A stretch of DNA of 40,613 nt from a virus (IMGVR_UViG_3300036857_000209:1-40613); one strand, 5' to 3'; positions 6,444-13,166 are shown, counted from the first letter of the stretch. Made by a program: numbers and translations. The notes: generated from the letters alone by a model not told the origin.

Positions 6444-7096
6444 GCGACCTGCTCCTTTGGTTGATCCACGGTGAAGGTGCCCCAGCCCTGGCCGGCGGAC
6501 TTTTTCGAGAAGGGTCGACCGGCGCCGACACCGACCTGCTGGCCGGTGCGATCGAGGAGATTGACGACCGATTCGGCCGTGATGAGATCGGCGTCGAATT
6601 GCACCTGAACGTCGGCCCACCACTCGCGCCACATCGGCCGCACGCGGATGTCCACGCTGCCGTTTGCATTGCGGACCGGTTTCTGTGTCAGCTCGGGCTC
6701 GCTCGCACTCTGCAATCGGACAAGCGGATCGCCCGAGCGCGCATCGAACCCGTCAGCCACGATCGAGGTCGCGATCTTGGCGATCGTCATCGGGACGTCG
6801 GTCGTGCGGCAGGCGTCGATCATGCCTTGCCGGAACGCCATCGCGGGGATCCCGTCCCAGCCCGCGACGGCACGATGGCGGGCCTGCTGAAACTCTTCGG
6901 CGTAATTCCGGACGGACCGCGCCTTCTTACCTTTCTGCTCCGCCTTCGGCGTCCCCATGTGCTCGAGCAATTGCTGTTTCACCTTCTCGGGGAAGGCTTC
7001 GATGACGAGCGGTGCGGTGCCGCGCACTCTGATGACAATCACCACCATGTTCGCCGGCCTGATCTGGACGGTGCTCTGTTCCGGTTTCTTGGCCAT
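6440..7096 (-). CDS. Conserved phage recombination-associated protein, 218 aa
   Basis: AGGAG eight bases upstream supports ATG 7096. The protein opens with a basic strand and then VVIVIRVRGTAPLVIEAFPE. It contains WDGIPAMAFRQGMIDACR (about 80-97), ADGFDARSGDPLVRLQS, RVRPMWREWWADVQVQFDAD (about 152-171) and LLDRTGQQVGVGAGRPFSKK (about 179-198). This is a well-conserved phage family whose members I know only as hypothetical proteins next to Cas4-like nucleases. Position suggests a role as an annealing or single-strand-binding partner of the nuclease, but no RecT, Erf or Rad52 motif is evident by eye. Confidence 0.6.
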   Translation of the reverse strand: MAKKPEQSTVQIRPANMVVIVIRVRGTAPLVIEAFPEKVKQQLLEHMGTPKAEQKGKKARSVRNYAEEFQQARHRAVAGWDGIPAMAFRQGMIDACRTTDVPMTIAKIATSIVADGFDARSGDPLVRLQSASEPELTQKPVRNANGSVDIRVRPMWREWWADVQVQFDADLITAESVVNLLDRTGQQVGVGAGRPFSKKSAGQGWGTFTVDQPKEQVA

Positions 7097-7154
7097 TGTC
7101 GATGCTCCTGTTGGTTGTTCGCTGTTGCAGAGGCCGCGAACATTCGCCTCGTCA

Positions 7155-7559
7155 TCACCATCGGATATCCTCCGCGGTGAGCGCCGGTTGTGGGCGCGCG
7201 ACCCGCTCGAGGCGCGCGCCGTTGCTGGTCACCAGCTGGCCGCGATCGCGCTCGGGAATCTTGTACTTCTGCGCGAGCGCGTCGAAGGCGTCGTCGGATC
7301 GCGCCAGGATCGCGTCGCGCAGGAAGTCCAGCACCTTGTAGCGGCCCTGGTACTGCGGCGGCGGGTACTTCGCATCCTCGCAGGCGCAGATCCCGCGCAC
7401 GATCCGAAAAAGGTCATGGAACGACGGCACGAAGCGCGGCACCAGCTCGCCAGGTTTCGCGAACTTCAGCAGCAGCACCTCGATCCACTGCGAGCCGTCG
7501 TCCTTCGTGTACGAGACGATCGCCAGCTTCCGCGTGCTGTCGTTGTCGTCGGGATTCAT
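7155..7559 (-). CDS. Phage early protein, 134 aa, unknown
   Basis: Start ATG 7559 overlaps the stop of the methyltransferase gene (ATGA). It is an alpha-beta protein with SYTKDDGSQWIEVLLLKFAK (about 16-35), a central FVPSFHDLFRIVRGICACED and a helical end (DFLRDAILARSDDAFDALAQ). Two cysteines spaced CAC are not enough for a zinc site. No catalytic motif is visible. Because it is translated directly after the methyltransferase, it may form part of the same early function. Confidence 0.55.
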   Translation of the reverse strand: MNPDDNDSTRKLAIVSYTKDDGSQWIEVLLLKFAKPGELVPRFVPSFHDLFRIVRGICACEDAKYPPPQYQGRYKVLDFLRDAILARSDDAFDALAQKYKIPERDRGQLVTSNGARLERVARPQPALTAEDIRW

Positions 7560-8518
7560 ACCTCGTTGCCCCACACCGCCCAGCCGGGCCGCGCGCTGCG
7601 CGCGAACACCTCGACGCGTCGAAACTGCGGGTACATCGCTTCGATCAGTCGATACACTTCGTCGGGCTTTTCGCTATGGCGCCCGTTGGCCGCGCGCACG
7701 ATGCTGTCGGGCGTGATCGACGGGTGCAGACTGCCGCGCTCGGCGATCAGCAGGAGCTCGTGCCGGGTCCGCACCCACCAGCCGATGCCCGGCGCGGCGT
7801 CCTTTTCCCAGACCATCGATGCCTTGTAGGCGAAGCGCCAGGCATCGAGGACGCGCAGCGCGTCAGGCAATAGCGGCGACGTGGCCCAGAGGAACAACAC
7901 GGCGTCGTCCGCGATTTTCGGAAACGTCGGATCGCGATCGGGCAGCGTGGCGATGGCCTCGACGTCGAGCGTCGGGTACTGCGCCGCGGCCGACTGCGTA
8001 AAGCCGCTGTTGTCGTAGGTCCAGGGCGGATCGGCGCAGATGACCTCGAACACGCCGGGCAGCGCCGACGGCGCGCGCGTCTCGAGACGTTGCAGGCGAA
8101 TCGCCGCGCGCACCTCACCGACGGTCAGCTGTTCGGCGAGCGCGCGCGCCAGCATCGCGCGCTGCTGGTTGGGCTCAAGCGGCGCGACCGCGACGTGGAC
8201 GTGATAGGGGAGATCGTCATTACGTAATGACGTTTGAATCCGGCTAGCGACGTACGCGTAGTTCTTGAGCGTTCCGCGTTCGAGTTCGGTGAGGTCCTCG
8301 GCCTCGGTGTACTTCTCGCCGTACGCCTTTTCGCCGTAGTTCAGCCAGTCGCCGATCCACCACTGCACCGCGCCCTCGATCCGGCGCAGGAGGACGCCGC
8401 ACGCTTCCCACTCGGCGCGCGACGGGGTGCCGCGCACGCCGAGGCCTGTCGGCTTCAAGTCGAACAACCCGAGCTGAAACGATCGATCGCCGACGCGAAT
8501 CAACGACGCGCTCGGCAC
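7556..8518 (-). CDS. MT-A70 family adenine methyltransferase with N-terminal DNA-binding-like domain, 320 aa
   Basis: The C-terminal half has the MT-A70 catalytic motif DPPW (163-166, in FEVICADPPW) followed by DAVLFLWATSPLLPDAL and WWVRTRHELLLIAERG, the usual order for DNA N6-adenine methyltransferases of this group. The N-terminal 150 residues are separate: WWIGDWLNYGEKAYGEKY (about 53-70) and ERGTLKNYAYVASRI (about 80-94) resemble ParB/KorB-type helix-turn-helix regions. GTG at 8518 has AGAGGG about five bases upstream. The enzyme probably modifies phage DNA against host restriction, or regulates early transcription. An 18-bp perfect palindrome lies within its coding sequence. Confidence 0.85.
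   Translation of the reverse strand: MPSASLIRVGDRSFQLGLFDLKPTGLGVRGTPSRAEWEACGVLLRRIEGAVQWWIGDWLNYGEKAYGEKYTEAEDLTELERGTLKNYAYVASRIQTSLRNDDLPYHVHVAVAPLEPNQQRAMLARALAEQLTVGEVRAAIRLQRLETRAPSALPGVFEVICADPPWTYDNSGFTQSAAAQYPTLDVEAIATLPDRDPTFPKIADDAVLFLWATSPLLPDALRVLDAWRFAYKASMVWEKDAAPGIGWWVRTRHELLLIAERGSLHPSITPDSIVRAANGRHSEKPDEVYRLIEAMYPQFRRVEVFARSARPGWAVWGNEV
8215..8232. repeat. 18-bp perfect palindrome inside the MT-A70 gene
   Basis: CGTCATTACGTAATGACG reads the same on both strands, with no loop. It is A+T-rich in its core in an otherwise G+C-rich gene and encodes residues 96-101 of the methyltransferase. It could be a protein binding site, for instance for the ParB/KorB-like N-terminal domain of the same protein. 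It could also be chance, since it sits inside coding sequence. Confidence 0.4.
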
Positions 8519-8519
8519 G

Positions 8520-9437
8520 TCAGCCCTCTTGCCCAGGCTCGCGGCGGCGCGCGTCGGTGGCGGCGATCTCGCGATCGATCTCGGCGTCGGTCGTCTCTGC
8601 CGCCGGCGTGCGCTTCGCCTGCTCCGCCGCCCACTTCGCGGCGTCCACGATCCACTTCTTGTCCGGGTGCTTGGTGTAGTTCGGACAGCCGTAGAAGGCG
8701 GCGCGATTGTTCTTCGCCGGGCGGTAGACGCCTTTCGATCCGCAATGCGCGCACACCGGCGGCTCGAGGTCGGGCGCCTTGTCGCTGGCGCCGCCGACGC
8801 GTTCGTCCCGCGTGCCGAAGCCGCGCCCGTGGCGGCAGTGCTCGATCGACTTCTTCGTGCCGGCCCAGGCCTCGCCGAGGTCCGCGAGCGGGACCGACTT
8901 CATGCCGGCGAGCTCGCGCGTGATGTTGCCGTCGACGTTGGCGCGCGCGGCTTTGCGGACGAGCAGCTCGAGTTCCGCGCCCGACTTGCCGCGGCAGAAG
9001 TCGTCGGTGCTCGAGCGGCCGCCCTCCATCGCTTCGACCACCTGCCGCGTGAGCTTGCAGCGGCCGCTCGCGGTGATCAGGTAATGGAAGACGCCGGGCT
9101 CGGTGCCGACGACTTTCTCCGGCGTCGACACCTCGAAGATCTCGATGCCGTAGAGGTCACGCACGCGATCGGCGCCGCAGTCCTGCAGGTAGCCGACGAT
9201 CTGGCCGCCCTGCTCCTCAGGCGCTTTGAACAGCAGCCAGTCTTCCGGCGAGGTCGCGCGGATGGCGGCGCGGCGCAGCGTGGCGAGCACCTGCACGCGC
9301 GCCTCAATGACCTCAAGCGCCTCGCCTTTCAGCGCCGCCAGTTCGCTCAGCGTGACCGGAATATCCGGCCGGCGGAGCGCGAGATTCAGATCAGTCGGTT
9401 CCGGCTCGACGTCGACCGTCGTCGGTTCAGTCGGCAT
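8520..9437 (-). CDS. Conserved phage protein with topoisomerase-type zinc ribbon, 305 aa
   Basis: The N-terminal 200 residues are a conserved phage domain: LEVIEARVQVLATLRRAAIR (about 41-60), SPEDWLLFKAPEEQGGQIVGYLQDCG (in part), RCKLTRQVVEAMEGGRSSTD and ITRELAGMKSVPLADLGEAW. A zinc ribbon follows (CAHCGSKGVYR ... FYGCPNYTKHPDKKW, about 232-260), like the C-terminal ribbons of topoisomerase I that bind single-stranded DNA. The end is a charged tail. The ATG has GAGGA about ten bases upstream. I know the family only as hypothetical. A single-strand DNA role in recombination is inferred from the ribbon and from the nearby Cas4-like gene. Confidence 0.6.
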   Translation of the reverse strand: MPTEPTTVDVEPEPTDLNLALRRPDIPVTLSELAALKGEALEVIEARVQVLATLRRAAIRATSPEDWLLFKAPEEQGGQIVGYLQDCGADRVRDLYGIEIFEVSTPEKVVGTEPGVFHYLITASGRCKLTRQVVEAMEGGRSSTDDFCRGKSGAELELLVRKAARANVDGNITRELAGMKSVPLADLGEAWAGTKKSIEHCRHGRGFGTRDERVGGASDKAPDLEPPVCAHCGSKGVYRPAKNNRAAFYGCPNYTKHPDKKWIVDAAKWAAEQAKRTPAAETTDAEIDREIAATDARRREPGQEG

Positions 9438-9458
9438 GGTGACAGAGTCCTCTGGTGG

Positions 9459-9773
9459 TCAGGCGCGGCGGCGTTTGCGCCCAAACGTCGGTTCGTAGAC
9501 CGGATCGCCGCAGACATAGCGGTGCACGAGCACCCCCGAGTAACACCGCAGGCTGATCGGCGGGTGCGCTTTGAAGAGGTCGAACGCGCCCGCTTTCGCG
9601 AGTTGATAGAAGCGGCCCGAGCCGAGGTCGAAGATCGCGGCCAGGTCGCTCGAGGTCAGGAGCTCGCCGGCGGCCGCGCGCGCGAGCGCGTCCTGCGCCG
9701 CGGCCGCCCGACGCGCCGGCACCGGGTCCGGCGTGCGCCAGCGCGGCGCCGTCGACAGCGGCGACCAGAACAT
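9459..9773 (-). CDS. Putative helix-turn-helix early protein, 104 aa
   Basis: The region GELLTSSDLAAIFDLGSGRF (about residues 36-55) followed by YQLAKAGAFDLFKAHPP looks like the helix-turn-helix of MerR/excisionase-type proteins, in which the second helix reads the major groove and a short wing follows. The N-terminus is Pro/Ala/Arg-rich and the C-terminus basic (GRKRRRA). The start overlaps the upstream stop (TGATG). It may act as an early regulator or DNA-shaping protein; the call rests on pattern only. Confidence 0.5.
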   Translation of the reverse strand: MFWSPLSTAPRWRTPDPVPARRAAAAQDALARAAAGELLTSSDLAAIFDLGSGRFYQLAKAGAFDLFKAHPPISLRCYSGVLVHRYVCGDPVYEPTFGRKRRRA

Positions 9774-10006
9774 CAGATCACCAGGCGCAGCGGAATCGCC
9801 TCGACCTCGACGGACGGCCGGCGTTGCTCCGCGAGATCCTGCTGGAACTCGGCGGCGTTGTCGTCCTGGTGGACGGCGATCCGGGTGACGTAGGCGTGGC
9901 AGCGGATGCCCTTCGCGGTCCGCCCTTCCCAGATCCGCGCCGGCACCGCGTGGCCGTCCACGATCAAGGTAACCGTCTTCGTCGTGCTTTCCAGGGTGAC
10001 GATCAT
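9773..10006 (-). CDS. Small all-beta-like early protein, 77 aa
   Basis: ATG 10006 is preceded by GAGGG about eight bases upstream. The sequence alternates hydrophobic and polar residues (TVTLIVDGHAVPARIWEGRT, about 11-30; GIRCHAYVTRIAVHQDD), suggesting a small beta barrel, and ends in PSVEVEAIPLRLVI. It lies two bases downstream of the first early gene. No family is recognisable. Confidence 0.55.
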   Translation of the reverse strand: MIVTLESTTKTVTLIVDGHAVPARIWEGRTAKGIRCHAYVTRIAVHQDDNAAEFQQDLAEQRRPSVEVEAIPLRLVI

Positions 10007-10008
10007 GG

Positions 10009-10299
10009 TCAGGCCCTCGCGGGACTCGGGGCCGCCTTCGATCGCCGCGCGCGGCGGGCGTCGTCCCGCTCGCGGGCGAACTCGAGATAGCGGCGGATCT
10101 TGTGGAGCGTGCGATCGAGCGGTTTGACCGTCTCGGGCGCGCGCGTCAGCAGGTAGTGCAGCGTCCGCGCGCTCATCTGAAAGCCGGCGCGTTGCATGTC
10201 GCGCGCGAGTTCCTGCCACGTAAAGTCCTGATCGAGGCGCAGCAGGTCCAGGGCTTTGAGTTCCGGCAACAGCGGCGACGACGACGGCGATGCTTTCAT
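10009..10299 (-). CDS. First gene of the leftward early operon, HTH-like protein, 96 aa
   Basis: DFTWQELARDMQRAGFQMSA (about residues 25-44) followed by RTLHYLLTRAPETVKPLDRTLHKIRRYLEF is a plausible helix-turn-helix with a supporting helix bundle, and the C-terminus is strongly basic. It is the first gene after the strong leftward promoter and faces the repressor gene across the control region. That is the place of a Cro-like or early regulatory protein. The ATG at 10299 has a purine-rich AAGAAG about ten bases upstream. Its function as a regulator is inferred from position. Confidence 0.6.
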   Translation of the reverse strand: MKASPSSSPLLPELKALDLLRLDQDFTWQELARDMQRAGFQMSARTLHYLLTRAPETVKPLDRTLHKIRRYLEFARERDDARRARRSKAAPSPARA

Positions 10300-10306
10300 G
10301 GCGCGA

Positions 10307-10324
10307 ACTTCTTGCAATAGAAGT
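10307..10324. promoter_or_regulatory. Operator-like inverted repeat in the early leader
   Basis: ACTTCT and AGAAGT form a perfect 6+6 inverted repeat around TGCAAT. It begins a few bases downstream of the expected start point of the leftward promoter and ends eight bases before the first early gene. The position fits an operator, and an overlapping TTCTATTGCAAG string resembles TTCTATTCATTGCAAG at 10571-10587 in front of the repressor gene. Confidence 0.45.
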
Positions 10325-10334
10325 AAGTCGCGGA

Positions 10335-10363
10335 AATGTAGTCCGGCGGGCCACGCCTGTCAA
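10335..10363 (-). promoter_or_regulatory. Leftward early promoter, sigma70-type
   Basis: On the minus strand TTGACA (10363-10358, consensus -35) is followed after 17 bases by TACATT (10340-10335, -10). Transcription would start near 10328 and read the whole early operon. The near-perfect hexamers and ideal spacing make this the clearest promoter in the window. Confidence 0.75.
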
Positions 10364-10456
10364 CGCCCCCACGGGTAGTGGCCGAGGACTCAGCCGGCCA
10401 CACTTCGTCGTCTGTTCCCTGATCGAAAAACTGAGCAGGTCAGCCGCGAAAGTCGC

Positions 10457-10484
10457 TTGCATCAACCGCCTCGCGCCCTACAAT
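10457..10484 (+). promoter_or_regulatory. Rightward promoter, sigma70-type
   Basis: TTGCAT (10457-10462) and TACAAT (10479-10484) are separated by 16 bases. Start of transcription would be near 10491, giving a leader of about 125 bases before the repressor. That leader contains a CGCAACG/CGTTGCG inverted repeat (10505-10511/10524-10530) and other symmetric elements. Confidence 0.6.
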
Positions 10485-10537
10485 CGGTAGTCTTATGCAG
10501 TCGTCGCAACGCTGTAATCTCGTCGTTGCGTCCGCAT

Positions 10538-10573
10538 GGCACCATGGTGCCGCCCCCGCCACCCGGCGTTTTT
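10538..10573 (+). promoter_or_regulatory. 14-bp palindrome and hairpin with T-run in the repressor leader
   Basis: GGCACCATGGTGCC (10538-10551) is a perfect palindrome. Six bases later CGCC-ACCC-GGCG (10557-10568) forms a short stem followed by five T. The first fits an operator; the second resembles a weak intrinsic terminator or attenuator between the 10.46-kb promoter and the repressor gene. Confidence 0.4.
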
Positions 10574-10580
10574 CTATTCA

Positions 10581-10607
10581 TTGCAAGCCCTGCAAGCGGT
10601 GTAGCAT
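10581..10607 (+). promoter_or_regulatory. Possible repressor-maintenance promoter
   Basis: TTGCAA (10581-10586) and TAGCAT (10602-10607) are 15 bases apart, shorter than ideal. The start point would fall within a few bases of the repressor ATG at 10616, giving a leaderless or nearly leaderless message. A TGCAAG direct repeat with 9-base period (10582-10587, 10591-10596) overlaps it and could be an operator. Confidence 0.35.
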
Positions 10608-10615
10608 GAGCGGCG

Positions 10616-11092
10616 ATGGCCGCTGCTCCCCAGGCGTTCGCCGCCTTCGTCGCCACCCTGATCAAGAAGCGCGGGATCAAGAAACAAGAGTTCGCGCGCG
10701 AGATGGGCGTCAAGCCGCCGGTGGTCTCGCAAATCTTGAGTGGCTGCTACACCGACCCGAGCATCGAAACCTGTCTGCGGATCGCGCGCGTCGGGCGCGT
10801 GCCGCTCGACACCGTCCTGCGCGAGGCGGGCCGCGTCGACGTCGCCGTCTACCTCGCCGACTTGCAGAGCGACGAAGTGCGCGAGGCGCTCGCGCTGGCG
10901 ACGCGTGTCGAGGCCGATCCGCTCACCGACGACGAACGCCTGATCCTCACGGTGTGGCGCGCGCTCGATCCCCAGGGGCAAGCGGCCTTCCGCGTGATCG
11001 TCAACTATCTCGCGGCGCAAGTGCAGGCCGCCGCCGCGCCCGCCACCGCCCCACCCACCCAGCACGCCCGTCGCCATCGGCGCGCGCGATGA
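10616..11092 (+). CDS. Phage repressor, XRE-type helix-turn-helix, 158 aa
   Basis: FVATLIKKRGIKKQEFAREM, then GVKPPVVSQILSGCYTDPSI (residues 11-50 together), is a typical Cro/CI-type helix-turn-helix, and the remaining four-helix domain (TCLRIARVGRVPLDTVLREA) matches XRE proteins. The C-terminal 90 residues are helical with an Ala/Pro/His/Arg tail. There is no serine-lysine peptidase motif, so it is not a self-cleaving LexA/CI-type repressor. It faces the early operon across the control region and is the likely lysogeny repressor. No Shine-Dalgarno sequence precedes the ATG. Confidence 0.75.
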   Translation: MAAAPQAFAAFVATLIKKRGIKKQEFAREMGVKPPVVSQILSGCYTDPSIETCLRIARVGRVPLDTVLREAGRVDVAVYLADLQSDEVREALALATRVEADPLTDDERLILTVWRALDPQGQAAFRVIVNYLAAQVQAAAAPATAPPTQHARRHRRAR

Positions 11093-11143
11093 GGCTCGCC
11101 GCCCGATTGATCGCCTGCGGTGCTTTCCTTGGGAGTTCTCACC

Positions 11144-11395
11144 ATGCCGAAGCGTGGCTCACGTCTTCGTCTCGTGCAACCGCCGACGACCGAGCCGCCG
11201 CCGCCGTCGTTCGAGTTCAAGGTGGCCAGCGCGGCCGCCGCATCCGCCGCGGTCGCGTACGCCCTCGATCAGTACGCCGGCCCGTTCCAGATCTTTGATT
11301 GGTGGAACCTGCCCACCGATCTGCAGCTCGCGCTCTGCACGCTCTTCGGGAGTGTGCGGCGCCAGCGCCACGGCACTCCGCCGCCGGCGGCATGA
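11144..11395 (+). CDS. Small protein of the lysogeny cassette, 83 aa
   Basis: GGGAG eight bases before ATG 11144 supports the start. A basic Pro-rich N-terminus (MPKRGSRLRLVQPPTTEPPP) is followed by an Ala-rich hydrophobic helix (VASAAAASAAVAYALDQYAG, about residues 27-46), then FQIFDWWNLPTDLQLALCTLFG. It could be membrane-associated. The stop overlaps the next start (ATGA). No known family; it lies directly behind the repressor, where superinfection or host-conversion genes often sit. Confidence 0.5.
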   Translation: MPKRGSRLRLVQPPTTEPPPPSFEFKVASAAAASAAVAYALDQYAGPFQIFDWWNLPTDLQLALCTLFGSVRRQRHGTPPPAA

Positions 11396-11985
11396 GTCGC
11401 GCGGCCGCGCGGAAACTTCAGGCGGCGTTCGCCCAGCTTGACGCGCTGTACGCCGAGCTGCCGCCGATCGTCTGCCAAGGGCGCTGCGCCATCGCGTGCG
11501 GCGCCATCCCGTTGACGGACCTCGAGGCGCGCCGGCTGCAGCTCGCCACGCATACGCAGCCGCGCACGCGCCCGGGCCTCGTCGCGTTGCAGAACTTCGC
11601 GCCGCCGCAACTCCGCGAGCGCTGCGTCTACATGACGCCTGAGGATCGCTGCAGCGTGTACGCGATCCGGCCGCTGATCTGCCGCGTCTGGGGCCTGGTC
11701 CGCATGTTGTCGTGTATGCACGGCTGCGTCCCCGATCGCTGGCTGCAGGATGTCGAGTTCCTGCGGCTGGCGCAGCGCGTCGAACGCATCGCCGGCGGAC
11801 GCGTGGTGCGGACTGGTCCACAGGGCCTCGAGCACACGCCGGGCGAGTCGTTCGCGAGCGTCGGCGTCGGCGCGCCGCTGCGATCGGCCGCCGCGATCGA
11901 ACGCACCGCCGAGCGCACGCGGACGCTCCGCGCGCTCCACGGCGGCCGCGTCATCGTCGCGATCGACGCGAAGGACGACGCGTGA
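11392..11985 (+). CDS. YkgJ-family cysteine cluster (Zn/Fe-S) protein, 197 aa
   Basis: Cysteines in CQGRCAIACGAIPLTDLEA (about residues 28-46) and RCVYMTPEDRCSVYAIRPLICRVWG (split across about 77-101) give the YkgJ/UPF0153 pattern: an N-terminal CxxxC-type cluster, then C-(8)-C-x2-Y-x2-RP-x2-CR-x-WG. Proteins of this family are predicted to chelate zinc or an iron-sulfur cluster; their biochemical role is not settled. The C-terminal part carries additional cysteines (LSCMHGC) and a variable tail. It is overlapped on both sides (ATGA and GTGA). An unusual cargo gene between repressor and integrase. Confidence 0.75.
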   Translation: MSRAAARKLQAAFAQLDALYAELPPIVCQGRCAIACGAIPLTDLEARRLQLATHTQPRTRPGLVALQNFAPPQLRERCVYMTPEDRCSVYAIRPLICRVWGLVRMLSCMHGCVPDRWLQDVEFLRLAQRVERIAGGRVVRTGPQGLEHTPGESFASVGVGAPLRSAAAIERTAERTRTLRALHGGRVIVAIDAKDDA

Positions 11986-12239
11986 ATCCGGACTTCTGGG
12001 CGAGCGTCGCCGCCGCCCGCGATCAACGCTGCCCCTGCGGCCGGCCGCTGCACTACTCCGATCCGACGCTGCGGTTCCGCGTCGAGCAACTGATCGCCGA
12101 ACTCGGGCCGACCGTGACAGTCACCGTCAACAATCGAGCGTGGCAAGTGCCACGGCACTACATCGCCCTTCACGGGTTGATCGCCGCGCAGCTGCCGGCG
12201 CTGGCAGCGCGCTTCGGCTTTACCGAGGTCCCGCCATGA
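11982..12239 (+). CDS. Small protein with CPCG motif, 85 aa
   Basis: GTG 11982 overlaps the stop of the YkgJ gene. RCPCGRPLHYSDPTLRF (about residues 16-32) looks like one half of a zinc knuckle and is followed by a beta strand (TVTVTVNNRAWQVPRHYIAL) and a helix (GLIAAQLPALAARFGF). It could be a small nucleic-acid or protein-binding unit. The function is unknown. It is translationally coupled on both sides within the plus-strand cassette. Confidence 0.5.
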   Translation: MNPDFWASVAAARDQRCPCGRPLHYSDPTLRFRVEQLIAELGPTVTVTVNNRAWQVPRHYIALHGLIAAQLPALAARFGFTEVPP

Positions 12240-12424
12240 CGCTGAAAGAGATCGCCGATCGACTCGACGTGATCGCCGTCGACATGGCGAACGCGCTCAT
12301 GCCTGCGGCCGATGACCCGGATCGCGCCCGCAAGGCGTACGTACTCGGCATCGCCTCCGCCGCCGTGCGCCAGCGCGCCGATCAACTGCGCGGCTTCGCG
12401 CGGGAGGCCGGGCACGACCTCTGA
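12236..12424 (+). CDS. Small helical protein, 62 aa
   Basis: ATGA overlap with the preceding gene. The whole sequence is predicted helical (LKEIADRLDVIAVDMANALM; RARKAYVLGIASAAVRQRAD) and reads like a helix hairpin. No family is recognised. Placement and coupling are the evidence that it is expressed. Confidence 0.5.
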   Translation: MTLKEIADRLDVIAVDMANALMPAADDPDRARKAYVLGIASAAVRQRADQLRGFAREAGHDL

Positions 12425-12446
12425 CTTCGAGCGAGGGGGAACCCAC

Positions 12447-12662
12447 ATGACGAAGATCGTCAACATCGACGGCGTACCGTGCGAGCAGCTCGGTCCCGGC
12501 GTCTACGTGTCGGCCGACGGCGCGCTGCACCTGGTGATGCCTGAGCTCCTGACCGCGGCGGGCTATGCCGACACGCCGGAGAATCGCGACACGCTGACGG
12601 CGGCCGCGCTCGAGGTCGTGCGCGCGCAGTTCCCCACGACGCGCGTCGAGACGGTTGACTGA
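12447..12662 (+). CDS. Small protein of the lysogeny cassette, 71 aa
   Basis: GAGGGGGA six bases before the ATG is a strong ribosome binding site, so this gene starts a new translation unit. The N-terminus is beta-like (KIVNIDGVPCEQLGPGVYVS) and the rest helical (ELLTAAGYADTPENRDTLTA). No recognised domain; one cysteine only. Confidence 0.55.
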   Translation: MTKIVNIDGVPCEQLGPGVYVSADGALHLVMPELLTAAGYADTPENRDTLTAAALEVVRAQFPTTRVETVD

Positions 12663-12669
12663 CCCACCC

Positions 12670-12939
12670 ATGATCGCGCTCGTGGCGGCTGGCGAAACCT
12701 GGGGCGTCGTCGCGGTCGACGGCGTGCCCGCGATCCGCTGCGCGCTCTGCGGCCGCACGAGTGAACACCCGCAGGACGTCGCCAATCGCTACTGCGCGCG
12801 CTGCCACTTGTTTCTCGATCTGGTCGACGAGGCGCGCGAGCTGGTCCGCCTCGGCGGCACCCACGATTGCGGCGAGTGGCGCACGTGGCGCAACGCGTGC
12901 GCGCTCTGCGGACGCGTCCTCGAGGTGCAGACACCATGA
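12670..12939 (+). CDS. Phage zinc-finger protein, 89 aa
   Basis: Three CxxC units are visible: CALCGR (about residues 24-29), CARCH (about 42-46) and CALCGR near the C-terminus, plus HDC and His residues between them. The run HPQDVANRYCARCHLFLD is a conserved phage small zinc-protein signature. It probably holds two zinc ions. I used ATG 12670; a TTG at 12655 would add five residues. Its stop overlaps the next start (ATGA). The role is unknown, but similar genes recur in early and accessory regions of phages of G+C-rich hosts. Confidence 0.65.
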   Translation: MIALVAAGETWGVVAVDGVPAIRCALCGRTSEHPQDVANRYCARCHLFLDLVDEARELVRLGGTHDCGEWRTWRNACALCGRVLEVQTP

Positions 12940-13166
12940 CCGACAAACACACCTTCGCGGTCGACAACCTGACCCACGAGGTCCGCCGCTGGATCACGCA
13001 CCGATGGGAACCGCCGCCGATCGTGGCCGCGGCACTCGCCTATGAGCTGGCGGCGTTAATCGCGCGCTCGGCCGACTCGCCAGCGGCCGCCAACCGCCTG
13101 ATCGATCAGTGGGCGGCGACCATGAAAGATCAGATCGCGGCGTTCGGCATCGGTGAACACCCGTGA
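12936..13166 (+). CDS. Small helical protein, 76 aa
   Basis: Coupled by ATGA to the zinc-finger gene and by GTGA to the next. The sequence is an all-helical protein with EVRRWITHRWEPPPIVAAAL (about residues 15-34) and LIARSADSPAAANRLIDQWA. No known domain. Could be a partner of the adjacent DNA-binding-like protein. Confidence 0.5.
   Translation: MTDKHTFAVDNLTHEVRRWITHRWEPPPIVAAALAYELAALIARSADSPAAANRLIDQWAATMKDQIAAFGIGEHP

Noticed and set aside
10009-10465. Extended reading of the 77-aa gene to 230 codons through the control region
   Set aside because: It would run through the leftward promoter and overlap the first early gene. The internal ATG 10006 has a ribosome binding site.
11089-11298. 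69-codon frame with ATGA overlap after the repressor and a signal-peptide-like N-terminus
   Set aside because: It overlaps the 83-aa gene by 155 bases. That gene has the better ribosome binding site, and the C-terminal part of this frame is Arg-rich low-complexity sequence. Not excluded, but less likely.
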